Both the position numbers and the translations under genes were made by a program. The notes below the pieces were generated by a model, which had not been told where the DNA came from, ran no database searches, and saw nothing but the letters and a program-made list of their open reading frames with translations. A stretch of DNA of 64,000 bases, taken from the NCBI GenBank assembly GCA_031761405.1, contig JASEVX010000011.1:19242303-19306302 (forward strand), written 5' to 3'. Positions 54,658 through 64,000 of the stretch are shown here, piece after piece. The stretch's first letter is position 1. The number at the start of each line of letters is the position of its first letter. The DNA is from Serripes groenlandicus (lineage: Eukaryota > Mollusca > Bivalvia > Cardiida > Cardiidae).

Positions 54658-55035
54658 TTATTCTTTCTTACATCGATTGCGAAAGAAGCTTTGAGCTTAT
54701 ATTAATCCCGCGATGTCTGATTCATGGAGACTTAACTAGTACTCGCGTCGTTTGGGTGGAAAAATCCCAGAGACCGAACTCGCTCATGATGGTATTCGAA
54801 CCCGAGACGTATGGTGCGAGACGCCGACATTCTACCACAGATCCACTGTCTTTTATTGTAGAGCAAAGGTCAATTACTCAACACGTATGTAGTGCTTCAT
54901 GGAGACTTAAACAGTACTCGCACCGTTTGGGTGGCAAAATCCCAGAGACCAAACCGCACATGACGGTATTCGAGCCCGAGACGTATGGTGCGAGACGCCG
55001 ACATTCTACCACAGACCCACTGTCTTTTATTGTAG
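54658..55035 (-). mobile_element. SINE-E, two heads in tandem (copy 1)
   Basis: Two tRNA-like units (GTGGTAGAATGTCGGCGTCT, then GGGTTCGAATACC or GGGCTCGAATACC) lie about 185 bp apart on the minus strand, followed by one tail ending in ATCGATGTAAGAAAG. The 164-codon + frame across them is an artefact. Confidence 0.85.
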
Positions 55036-55840
55036 AGCAAAGGCCAATTACTCAACATATGTGTTGTGCTTTTACTAGTGTACACAGCTCTGCTGAATAA
55101 TGAGGTAGGGTGAGTTCGATCATCAACCATGGTCTAATAACGGAAGCCGCAAAGCGCATGTACCTGATCGAACGGGTCAAACTACAGTCGCTATAGTCTG
55201 TGATCGAACTCGCCCTACATAACACGTTCAGTTGACAAACAATTATATAGTAAATTGACAAAAGTCATTTCGACAGGCGACATTGTCTTCCACCAATGGG
55301 CTGACAGTCTACTCTTATTTCATTTAACATTATTATACTTTTATTTCGTTGGCTGTGGTATATCTTCCTAAAATGGTAGTCTACTTATTTAATTGAGTGC
55401 TGTAGTTTTCTTCTACAATTCAACCCATACATTTGGTGATCTGTATTAATGTTATTTAACATATATCGGCTAACAGTTTTCTTTTCCCACGATGTTTTCA
55501 AACTAAATTGTTTGCTGCTAAATTGTCTGCTGTAAATGAATTCAGTATATCACCTATATCTGGAAAAGGTTAAATTCAAAATGATGAAATTATTTTTATA
55601 CTAGTATTCGTTTTGAAAAGATAATCAAATCAATTTGATAGAAATTTAAACAATTACTAATTATCATCATAACCATATGTTACTCTTGTACACATAATGA
55701 ATTGTATATATGTTGTATTATGGGCCGGTGGTCTCTATACCTGAATACATACTTGATACGTGTTACTAATGTAACGAATATGCATTGTAGCGAAGCCGAC
55801 TTATTGTAGTTTAACAAAGTTACGTCCCTTTGTTTACTAG

Positions 55841-55889
55841 GATCAATTTATCGAAACTATTGACAAGAACGAAGGCAGCTTCAAATCTA
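55841..55889 (+). CDS. Candidate internal exon (copy 1)
   Basis: 49 bp between TTTGTTTACTAG (acceptor) and GTAAGT (perfect donor). With the first base completing an upstream codon, it reads INLSKLLTRTKAASNL in phase to join 56001. Another frame, DQFIETIDKNEGSFKS, is also open but gives a stop after joining. The same 49 bp are unchanged in copy 2 at 59773-59821. Unknown product; a spliced non-coding RNA is an alternative. Confidence 0.35.
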
Positions 55890-56000
55890 GTAAGTACTGG
55901 TTTAATTGTCCTGCTAAGCCTTTAAATTGTTCAAGAGCAAGCATATATCGTCAATAAGCACGCTGCATGCTGAGTCTGTCGTTTATTTTGTTCATATTAG

Positions 56001-56243
56001 GCATCAGTAGACTTCTTTCTCTCGATTTATGATATCGGATATCAAGAAGCAAGCTGTAGCCGTGCTGCCCGGGTCGTAGTTTCATGTCGTAAGAGAGTGT
56101 GGGGCTTTAATAGGAAGAGGTTGACTTCATTGAGGCCTCAGTTGCATAATTGGCTGCAAGGAAGCCTTTGTGAAGCACTAGACGCCTTCAAAAGTAAAGA
56201 CCTCTGTGAGGCCGAGATCGGGGGACTTCACGGAAGCAATTGA
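56001..56243 (+). CDS. Candidate terminal exon (copy 1), 80 codons
   Basis: After an acceptor (TTTTGTTCATATTAG) the frame in register with the previous candidate exon is open for 80 codons to TGA at 56241-56243. Stretches: VDFFLSIYDIGYQEASCSRA, VVVSCRKRVWGFNRKRL, WLQGSLCEALDAFKSKDLCE and AEIGGLHGSN. It is markedly richer in G and C than its surroundings. Copy 2 (59933-60175) differs at one base (Gly to Asp), whereas the 111-bp intron between the two candidate exons differs at eight. No family recognised. The intron would be 111 bp. Confidence 0.4.
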   Translation, partial: ASVDFFLSIYDIGYQEASCSRAARVVVSCRKRVWGFNRKRLTSLRPQLHNWLQGSLCEALDAFKSKDLCEAEIGGLHGSN

Positions 56244-56724
56244 GCGTCTTGGTGAAGGAACTGTAAATACCTTAGTTCGTTGTTCCCTATCAGTTCCGCA
56301 TTGAGTTTATTTCAAGCTATTTCATAGAAGCGTTGTTGAACTCCGAGAACGTTACACTATCATCCAAAATTGACTTTGGTACACTGTTTAATTTCCAAAG
56401 CAGAAAAAAATGCCATGTCAAGAACGACACCAGCCGATCATAATATAGTCGAATGAGTCCTATACCATTCACATCTGTGTAATAAATATGTCTGAGTTGT
56501 AATGTTATTCAATACAATGGGCAATAAAAAGGCGAAAGCAATGCCCACCAGAAATAAGGAAACAAAACCATGCGTCTGCAGCGACTATTGAATTCCTCGC
56601 TGGGAACAATCAAACTGCTCATGATGAGTTCTTTGGTCAATTGCCCCCGAATATGTTTTAGTCTGAAAATAATATCTGACTCCTGAGTGCTTTAGTGTGT
56701 ATCAACGGAATGGAGTCTCGATGA

Positions 56725-57095
56725 TGCCTCTGCAGCAGACGACTTTTGAAAACATTCTGACAAAAGGTGAAATTGCTCATAATGAGCAATTTCTCATTTT
56801 GCCACAATATTTTCACTGTTTTTAAGCAATTATTATTTTCACTTATAGAGATTTTCTGTCTTCTGTTGCAGAATTGTTGTATGTGGGAAAGGGTACATAT
56901 TTTACCGTCTTCAGACGACTTTTGAACGCAGTGTGATAAAAGGAAAATCTTCTCACCATGTGTGAGTTCTCCTTTTGCTAAAATGCTGTCATTTCGATTT
57001 ATTGATTATTCTTTCATTTCTAGATTGTTTCCATGGCTTTACCCCGACTTTTCAAATTCCTCCGATGCAAATTTATTATATGTTGGAAAATGTTA
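56725..57095. mobile_element. Two Pal-A MITEs (copy 1)
   Basis: First at 56725-56895 (CCTCTGCAGCAGACGACTTT, TTGCTCATAATGAGCAA, TGTGGGAAAGGGT). The second, diverged, at about 56905-57095 (CAGACGACTTTTGAACGCAG, GTTGGAAAATGTTAA). Confidence 0.85.
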
Positions 57096-57149
57096 AAAGC
57101 AATATCGCCCCCAAAGGTACGTTAATGTTTCTAGGCAAGTAGAGGATTT

Positions 57150-57680
57150 ATTTTAGCTATAGTGCAATTTACATCTTTAAAAACTAAAGTTTTGGTCAAT
57201 TACATTCAAGACAATCAATATACTAAAACGCAATTTTGATATCTTGTTATTTTACTAATACCACGAAGTAAAAAAAGGTTTTGCAAAGTTTTACATATGT
57301 GATTTAATGACTTTGCCTGTGTTAATTTTGGTCGAAAGAGGCATGTTTCTTCAGCAAATGAAACAGCATTTAATCCCACCCATTTATTGTTTACTAAATT
57401 AATTATAAAATATTTAGCTATAGTGCAATGTACATCTATAAACACTAAAGTTTTGGTCAATTACATTCAAGTCAATCAATATACTAAAATGCTATTTTGA
57501 TATCTTGTTATTTTACTAATAATACGAAGTAAAAAAGGGTTTTGCAAAGTTTTACAAAAGTGGTTTAATGACTTTGCCTGTGTTAATTTTGTTTCTACAA
57601 CAAATGAAGCAGTCTTTAATCTCACCCAGTAATTGTTTACTAAATTAATTATAAAATATTAAACTGGATGTTTAAACCTA
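57150..57680. repeat. 261-bp tandem repeat, two units (copy 1)
   Basis: TAGCTATAGTGCAAT starts at 57154 and 57415. Each unit contains CTAAAGTTTTGGTCAATTAC, TTTGATATCTTGTTATTTTA and AATGACTTTGCCTGTGTTAA. On the minus strand each unit keeps a frame of about 55 codons with KLTQAKSLNH and CKTLQN, ending at the same TGA. An indel of 15 bp between units leaves the frame intact. Confidence 0.85.
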
Positions 57681-57717
57681 AACACTATTTTCAGCAGACG
57701 ATTTAGAAAATATCCGA

Positions 57718-57814
57718 TCGAAACATCTTGACCTCTTGGTGTAGTGGTAGAGCGTCCTTCTTGGGTCTCGGGTCCGGGAGGTCGCGGGTTCTATCACAGG
57801 CGAGTCATATCAAA
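57718..57814 (+). mobile_element. SINE-D head, truncated by the duplication breakpoint
   Basis: CTTGGTGTAGTGGTAGAGCG (A box) and GTCGCGGGTTCTATCAC (B box) as at 61665, ending at CATATCAAA where copy 2 of the duplication begins. Confidence 0.92.
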
Positions 57815-58189
57815 TTAGCTAATACCCAGAAGAAGTATCCGACACACTAACCAATACGATTCTTTTGAGTCCCAACAGCAAAGGGAAAGATGGTGGGATA
57901 CATGAACAGCGCACCATACATACAGCTCTGTAGGGTGGCATGCTTTTTTTCGTGTACCGTCTGATAAGTCTGTTCCACAGACCGCTAAAGCAATCGCATA
58001 ATTCCCGAATTAAATGGATATATGGCTACATATGTGAATATATAATAAATAAGTAATACGTACAAATTATTTATGAAACAGTCTGGGTCATATCATGATA
58101 AAATTCGCTGGGAAAAGGGATAGTAAATCTTTTCAATGATACGTCTTTTTGTAATAGACCATTCTAAACTATTAGTTTCGTTTCAAGTT

Positions 58190-58565
58190 ATTCTTTCTTA
58201 CATCGATTGCGAAAGAAGCTTTGAGCTAATATTAATCCCGCGATGTCTGATTCATGGAGACTTAACTAGTACTCGCGTCGTTTGGGTGGAAAAATCCCAG
58301 AGACCAAACCCGCTCATGATGGTATTCGAACCCGAGACGTATGGTGCGAGACGCCGACATTCTACCACAGATCCACTGTCTTTTATTGTAGAGCAAAGGT
58401 CAATTACTCAATACGTATGTAGTGCTTCATGGAGACTTAAACAGTACTCGCACCGTTTGGGTGGCAAAATCCCAGAGACCAAACCGCACATGACGGTATT
58501 CGAGCCCGAGACGTATGGTGCGAGACGCCGACATTCTACCACAGATCCACTGTCTTTTATTGTAG
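58190..58565 (-). mobile_element. SINE-E, two heads in tandem (copy 2)
   Basis: Duplicate of 54658-55035 with a few substitutions. Confidence 0.85.
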
Positions 58566-58789
58566 AGCAAAGGCCAATTACTCAACATATGTGTTGTGCT
58601 TTTACTAGTGTACACAGCTCTGCTGAATAATGAGGTAGGGTGAGTTCGATCATCAACCATGGTATAATAACGGAAGCCGCAAAGCGCATGTACCTGATCG
58701 AACGGGTCAAACTACAGTCTGTGATTGAACTCGCCCTACATAACACGTTCAGTTGACAAACAATTATATAGTAACTTGACAAAAGTCAT

Positions 58790-58985
58790 TTTGACAGGCG
58801 CCATTGTCTTCCACCAATGGGCTGACAGTCTACTGGGAAAAGTAGCTAGTTGTTAAGACATTCTATTTGTGTGTAGTACTGTTGTGAGAAAGACAGGAAA
58901 CACATGGACATTTGAACTGGTCGGCTAGATAATTATTACTGAAACTTTGTTGAACATCGGTGTTGCACCCCAATCAATCAATTGC
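58790..58985 (+). mobile_element. SINE-C body and tail
   Basis: CCATTGTCTTCCACCAATGG, GAGAAAGACAGGAAACACAT and CCCCAATCAATCAATT follow the SINE-C body of 35683-35995. In copy 1 the element stops at 55303, so copy 1 probably lost the rest. Confidence 0.8.
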
Positions 58986-59772
58986 TATTAGTGGTTTTTT
59001 TACATGCGACAGTTTTAATTACATGTAAAACATGGATCACAAATTTGGTTTTATCTCAAATGTCATAATATTATTATGTCATCTTTCACAGACGAAAGGT
59101 GTTGGTGTTACCAAGTACATGTATGTACACGTCTCATAGATCATGTTTTATTTTTTGGGGAAAAAGGTCTTATTCCATTTAACATTATTATACTTTTTTT
59201 TTTCGTTGGTTGTGGTATATCTTCCTAAATTGGTAGTATACTTATTTAATTGAGTCGAAGACAATTTATGGAGTGAATTCCCCCCTTCAGTTTTGGTCGT
59301 CTAAGTCGACTTTGTCTACTGTAAATCCTTAAACTATATTTCTTTGCTGTAGTTTTCTTCTACAATTCAACCCATACATTTGGTGATCTGCAGTTATGTT
59401 ATTTAACATATATCGGCTAACAGTTTTCTTTTCCCACGATGTTTTCAAACTTAATTGTCTGCTGTAAATGAATCCAGTATATCACCTATATCTGGAAAAG
59501 GTTAAATTCAAAATGATGACATTCTTTTAATACTAGTATTCGTTTTGAAAAGATAATCAAATCAATTTGATAGAAATTTAAACAATTACTAATTATCATC
59601 ATAACCATATGTTACTCTTGTACACATAATGAATTGTATATATGATGTATTATGGGCCGGTGGCCTCTATACTTGAATACATACTTGATACGTGTTACTA
59701 TTGTAACGAATATTCATTGTAGCGAAGCCGACTTATTGTAGTTTAACAAAGTTACGTCCCTTTGTTTACTAG

Positions 59773-59821
59773 GATCAATTTATCGAAACTATTGACAAGA
59801 ACGAAGGCAGCTTCAAATCTA
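59773..59821 (+). CDS. Candidate internal exon (copy 2)
   Basis: Identical to 55841-55889, with the same acceptor and the same GTAAGT donor. Confidence 0.35.
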
Positions 59822-59932
59822 GTAAGTACTGGTTTAATTGTCCTGCTAAGCCTTTAAATTTTTCAAGAGCAAGCATATATCGTTAATAAGCACGCTGCAT
59901 GCGCAGCCTGTGGTTTATTGTGTTCATATTAA

Positions 59933-60175
59933 GCATCAGTAGACTTCTTTCTCTCGATTTATGATATCGGATATCAAGAAGCAAGCTGTAGCCGTGCTGC
60001 CCGGGTCGTAGTTTCATGTCGTAAGAGAGTGTGGGACTTTAATAGGAAGAGGTTGACTTCATTGAGGCCTCAGTTGCATAATTGGCTGCAAGGAAGCCTT
60101 TGTGAAGCACTAGACGCCTTCAAAAGTAAAGACCTCTGTGAGGCCGAGATCGGGGGACTTCACGGAAGCAATTGA
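59933..60175 (+). CDS. Candidate terminal exon (copy 2)
   Basis: Same 80-codon frame as 56001-56243 with one non-synonymous difference. The preceding bases are ATTAAG instead of ATTAGG, so an AG acceptor is still present but would shift by one base. This may change or break splicing of copy 2. Confidence 0.35.
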   Translation, partial: ASVDFFLSIYDIGYQEASCSRAARVVVSCRKRVWDFNRKRLTSLRPQLHNWLQGSLCEALDAFKSKDLCEAEIGGLHGSN

Positions 60176-60654
60176 GCGTCTTGGTGAAGGAACTGTAAAT
60201 ACCTTAGTTCGTTGTTCCCTATCAGTTCCGCATTAAGTATTTTTGAAGCCATTTCATAGACGCGTTGTTGAACTACGAGAACGTTACTATATCATCCAAA
60301 ATTGACTTTGGTACACTGTTTAATTTCCAAAGCAGAACAATGCCATGTGAAGAACGACACCAGCCGATCATAATAAAGTCGAATGAGTCCTATACCATTC
60401 ACATCTGTGTAATAAATATGTCTGAGTTGTAATGTTATTCAATACAATGGGCAATAAAAAGGCGAAAGCAATGCCCACCAGAAATAAGGAAACAAAACCA
60501 TGCGTCTGCAGCGACTATTGAATTCCTCGCTGGGAACAATCAAACTGCTCATGATGAGTTCTTTGGTCAATTGCCCCCGAATATGTTTTAGTCTGAAAAT
60601 AATATCTGACTCCTGAGTGCTTTAGTGTGTATCAACGGAATGGAGTCTCGATGA

Positions 60655-61026
60655 TGCCTCTGCAGCAGACGACTTTTGAATACATTCTGACAAAAGGTGA
60701 AATTGCTCATAATGAGCAATTTCTCATTTTGCCACAATATTTTTACTGTTTTTAAGCAATTATTATTTTCACTTATAGAGATTTTCTGTCTTCTGCTGCA
60801 GAATTGTTGTATGTGGGAAAGGGTACATATTTTACCGTGTTCAGACGACTTTTGAACGCAGTGTGATAAAAGGAAAATCTTCTCACCATGTGTGAGTTCT
60901 CCTTTTGCTAAAATGCTGTCATTTCGATTTATTGATTATTCTTTCATTTCTAGATTGTTTCCATGGCTTTACCCCGACTTTTCAAATTCCTCCGATGCAA
61001 ATTTGTTATATGTTGGAAAATGTTAA
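60655..61026. mobile_element. Two Pal-A MITEs (copy 2)
   Basis: Duplicates of 56725-57095 with few substitutions. Confidence 0.85.
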
Positions 61027-61079
61027 AAGCAATATCGCCCCCAAAGGTACGTTAATGTTTCTAGGCAAGTAGAGTATTT

Positions 61080-61610
61080 TTTTTAGCTATAGTGCAATTT
61101 ACATCTATAAAAACTAAAGTTTTGGTCAATAACATTCAAGACAATCAATATACTAAAACGCAATTTTGATATCTTGTTATTTTACTAATACCACGAAGTA
61201 AAAAAATGTTTTGCAAAGTTTTACATATGTGGTTTAATGACTTTGCCTGTGTTAATTTTGGTCGAAAGAGGCATGTTTCTTCAGCAAATGAAACAGCCTT
61301 TAATCCCACCCATTTATTGTTTACTAAATTAATTATAAAATATTTAGCTATAGTGCAATGTACATCTATAAAGACTAAAGTTTTGGTCAATTACATTCAA
61401 GTCAATCAATATACTAAAACGCTATTTTGATATCTTGTTATTTTACTAATCATACGAAGTAAAAAAGGGTTTTGCAAAGTTTTACAAAAGTGGTTTAATG
61501 ACTTTGCCTGTGTTAATTTTGTTTCTACAACAAATGAAGCAGTCTTTAATCTCACCCAGTAATTGTTCACTAAATTAATTATAAAATATTAAACTGGATG
61601 TTTAAACCTG
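61080..61610. repeat. 261-bp tandem repeat, two units (copy 2)
   Basis: Duplicate of 57150-57680; the minus-strand frames are kept open. Confidence 0.85.
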
Positions 61611-61654
61611 AACACTATTTAATTTTCAGCAGACGATTTAGAAAATATCCGATC

Positions 61655-61960
61655 GAAACATCTTGACCTCTTGGTGTAGTGGTAGAGCGTCCTTCTTGGG
61701 TCTCGGGTCCGGGAGGTCGCGGGTTCTATCACAGGCGAGTCATATCAAATTTAAAAGTGGATGTTATGACTGGCCTCCTTTTCTTCAGGGTTGCGGGGTT
61801 TACGAACGGGGTTTACGAACGGGGTTTACGAACGACAGACTGGCTGTCAGGGTAGATGTACCGATAGTACTGGTAACTTAACCAGTAAATGCTGTGATAT
61901 AACCGATGTCATTGATGAAAGCTGCCGTAAAATACCAAACAAGCTATCAATCAATCAAAA
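61655..61960 (+). mobile_element. SINE-D, full length
   Basis: Head GGTGTAGTGGTAGAGCGTCC and GCGGGTTCTATCAC, body TGGCCTCCTTTTCTTCAGGG, a triplicated GGGGTTTACGAAC, GACTGGCTGTCAGGGTAGA, tail TGCTGTGATATAACCGATG, ending (AATC)n. It resembles a tRNA gene at its 5' end but is a SINE. Confidence 0.93.
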
Positions 61961-62010
61961 CTTTTAGATTTAGTATTTTTTTAAATGTGGAATGCGCTGT
62001 AATACACATA

Positions 62011-62850
62011 AACCCTTTCCCACATACAATCAATCAAACTGCAGCAGACGACTTTGAATTTATTAAGTACAAATAAACACAATCTTTATAAATAAATGAT
62101 AATATGATGATTGAAAATAGTTGAAATCCTTGTGGCAAATAGATAACTTGCTTTTTTATGAGAAATTTCTCTTTTTGCCACAATGATTTCAAAATTCGTC
62201 TGCTTTTCTACTGACAATCAATTTGCAGCAGACAACTTTGAAATTACCAAGTTCCAAATAAACACAATCTCTATAAATAAATGATAATATAATGATTGAA
62301 TAGAGTTGAAATTACTGTTGCAAATGGAAGAATTGCTCATCGTGAGCTATTTCTCTTTTTGCCACAATGATCTCAAAAGTCGTCTGCTTTCTCACATACA
62401 AAAAGAGAATATTATGCAGCAGCCGACTTTACAATTTCTCTTTTTGCCACAATGATTTCAAAAGTCGTCTGATTTCCCACATACAAAAAAACAGAATCCG
62501 CAACAGACGACTTAAAAAAAAATCAAGTACACATATAGACAGTCTCTATAAATAATTATATGATTATTAAATAGTGTTGACATAATTGTGACAAATGGAG
62601 AAATTGTTCATCTTGAGAAATTTCTATTTTTGCCTCAATAAATTCAAAGGTCGTTAGCTTTCCCACATGCAATACATCTTTGGCAGACGACTTTGAAATT
62701 AGTAAAACCAAATATAGACAATCTCTATAAATGATGATATTATTATTGAATAGAGTTGACATCATTGTGAAAATGGAGAAATTGCTCATCGTGATAAAGA
62801 CGTCTGCTGCAGAGGCATCAGAACGTGTCTGTGTGTGAGAAAGGGTTAAT
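62011..62850. mobile_element. Train of Pal-A MITE copies and fragments
   Basis: CCCTTTCCCACATACAATCA begins the first. CAGCAGACGACTTTGAA-like blocks recur near 62041, 62227, 62416, 62508 and 62690, alternating with AAGTCGTCTGC-like inverse blocks near 62196, 62379, 62464 and 62648. It ends CTGCTGCAGAGGCATCAG and GAGAAAGGGTTAA. At least four partial elements lie head to tail, possibly formed by recombination at the shared blocks. Confidence 0.85.
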
Positions 62851-63816
62851 ATAAATGACAGGGTCTCCGGGAAAAGCCAATCTTAGCGTAATGTAGACAA
62901 AAAACTGTCTGTGGTTACATATGAATAATCCAAACTGAAACCTTCTATGACTAATTAACGAACAAAACAGAGCCAGATAACACTGCATTGATACGCTGAC
63001 TAATCTGGATCTACACAGCTCACAAATGCCTTAGTTTGTCTTTCGCAGAACGCCCTGAACATATGTCATTCACACATAAACAAGTATTCATATAGCTACC
63101 ATATCTATATAGAGTTTAATACTGCCTGGCTGAAAAGAAATCAACTTTGTTATATAGCTGATGCATGCGCTTGTCGGCGGTCAATTAAATTGCACACTGA
63201 TATTATTCTGATTGATTGACAAAGCAGGCTCGATGCAAATCTGTACAAATCGATTTTGGGTAAAATGGGTTTGTTACAGTAACAATAAGTACACGTCTCT
63301 CGTAAACATTCATGCATTTTCCGTGTTCATTTGTTATGAACATAAACTTACGAACTATTATCGTCAAAACCGATCTTACACGAATATTTTGAGATCCGTA
63401 TAAGGTCCAAACTTGCCGAGTCAAATAGCCCGTGTAAAACAGACCGAGAGACCTTTTATAGTGACCCGTCAATCACTGTAAATCACTCTGTCGTTAATTT
63501 AATAAGTTTCGCAACGAAGCCCTTCACATCTACATATGTCGTAAAAATAGTCGTCAAGAATTGGATTACGTTTATAGGAGTCTATACTTGAATTCATGAA
63601 AATGTCGTAACAATCAGTAAATGGTTTCTTTACGCAATATATAATTATGTTAAGGAAAAAAAAAAGACGGCAATTGTGTCGAGGATATTCAATAAAGTTT
63701 TTTTATTTAGTATAACAGTGAACGTGTTCTCGTGATACTATGAGTATGCGAAGGTCAATCCGAATCTCGACTTTAAGCAGATTCAACACGACCCCAAACC
63801 GACACAATTCGACATG
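62851..63816. other. No feature recognised
   Basis: AT-rich DNA. Frames of 60-90 codons on both strands at 63203-63472 have no splice context. Confidence 0.4.
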
Positions 63817-64000
63817 TTAAACTCTTTCACTGCCGAATTTTACAAAGTTGACTATTCCATGTTAATATAATTGGACCACTCCATTTTTTCATCCAACAGG
63901 ACATTTTTATAAAATTTAATGTCTAAGTGACAAACGATGCAGATTTCAGGAGAGACAGCTCGTTACGAGCTGTCTCACATGAAATCTGCATTGTTTGCAA
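63817..64000. mobile_element. Pal-C MITE, cut by window end
   Basis: TTAAACTCTTTCACTGCCGA terminus, then a hairpin GATGCAGATTTCAGGAGAGA / CATGAAATCTGCATTGTTTG around AGCTCGTTACGAGCT. The right terminus lies beyond the window. Confidence 0.88.

Larger units (their letters stand above)
54285..57814. repeat. Tandem duplication, copy 1 (3.53 kb)
   Basis: TTAGCTAATACCCAGAAGAA at 54285 recurs at 57815, and the two stretches stay co-linear. Copy 1 ends inside a SINE-D (57718-57814). Relative to copy 2 it lacks about 345 bp after 55303 and about 95 bp after 55396. Contents in both copies: a degraded hairpin half, two SINE-E heads, a SINE-C remnant, an exon-like pair, two Pal-A copies, a 261-bp tandem repeat, and the SINE-D head. 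Confidence 0.95.
57815..61750. repeat. Tandem duplication, copy 2
   Basis: Co-linear with copy 1, with a 3530-bp offset at first and 3930 bp after the extra segments at about 58835-59175 and 59263-59350. Substitutions are unevenly spread; for example about 290 bp around 60390-60680 are identical in both. Confidence 0.95.

Noticed and set aside
54606..55100. 164-codon frame, duplicated at 58136-58630
   Set aside because: Antisense reading of two SINE-E heads; its duplication follows the segmental duplication.
57724..57795. tRNA gene (also at 61666 and 7261)
   Set aside because: A- and B-box-like motifs are followed by SINE bodies and tails, and the cloverleaf pairing is imperfect. These are SINE heads.

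Overview
The window looks like AT-rich nuclear DNA from a mollusc, most likely a bivalve. The main evidence is several tRNA-headed SINE families that share a 3' tail reading like GTTTAACGCCG...TATCACGGCG, a combination I associate with bivalve genomes. Genus cannot be settled from the sequence; Dreissena-like is a guess. Nothing looks prokaryotic: no operons, no RBS-spaced ORFs, no CRISPR array. Almost all long open frames are by-products of tandem repeats, palindromic elements or SINE heads. There is one 200-bp run of N (20199-20398), an assembly gap.

Layout. 1-1015: decayed 121-bp tandem array. 1.0-2.3 kb: palindromic MITEs (called Pal-A here) and a SINE. 2.9-7.8 kb: a mosaic locus with relics of an unidentified minus-strand coding gene, including a duplicated exon-like block, repeated coding-like modules and two copies of one SINE with clear target-site duplications. 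7.8-12.9 kb: Pal-A elements, microsatellites, and a 39-bp minisatellite with a 195-bp higher-order period. 13-18.5 kb: 44-, 38- and 23-bp minisatellites, the last split by a 5'-truncated LINE with an intact reverse transcriptase frame. 18.8-20.5 kb: minus-strand coding-like segments either side of the gap. 21-29 kb: MITEs, SINE pieces and a 126-bp array. 29.3-32.5 kb: a 3.1-kb array of a 41-bp unit. 33-42 kb: dispersed repeats, a 63-bp array, nested MITEs and SINEs. 42.3-43.0 kb: the best host-gene candidate, a 2- or 3-exon minus-strand gene end. 43-53 kb: several distinct TIR elements, SINEs, an (ACT)n microsatellite and a decayed LINE piece. 54.3-61.7 kb: a 3.5-kb head-to-tail tandem duplication whose two copies each keep an exon-like pair. 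62-64 kb: a train of MITE fragments, ending in a hairpin cut by the window edge.

The genes do not form a recognisable pathway. The window is best read as a repeat-rich intergenic or intronic region with a few exon islands. The observations most worth following are the coding-like islands (42.3-43.0, 18.8-20.5, 3.6-7.3 and 55.8-56.3/59.8-60.2 kb), the tandem duplication with its breakpoint inside a SINE, the filled/empty SINE site, a TIR element packed with ACGAAT motifs, and three palindromic element families that differ at their ends but share a similar central hairpin. No gene product could be named except the LINE reverse transcriptase, so gene symbols are left empty.
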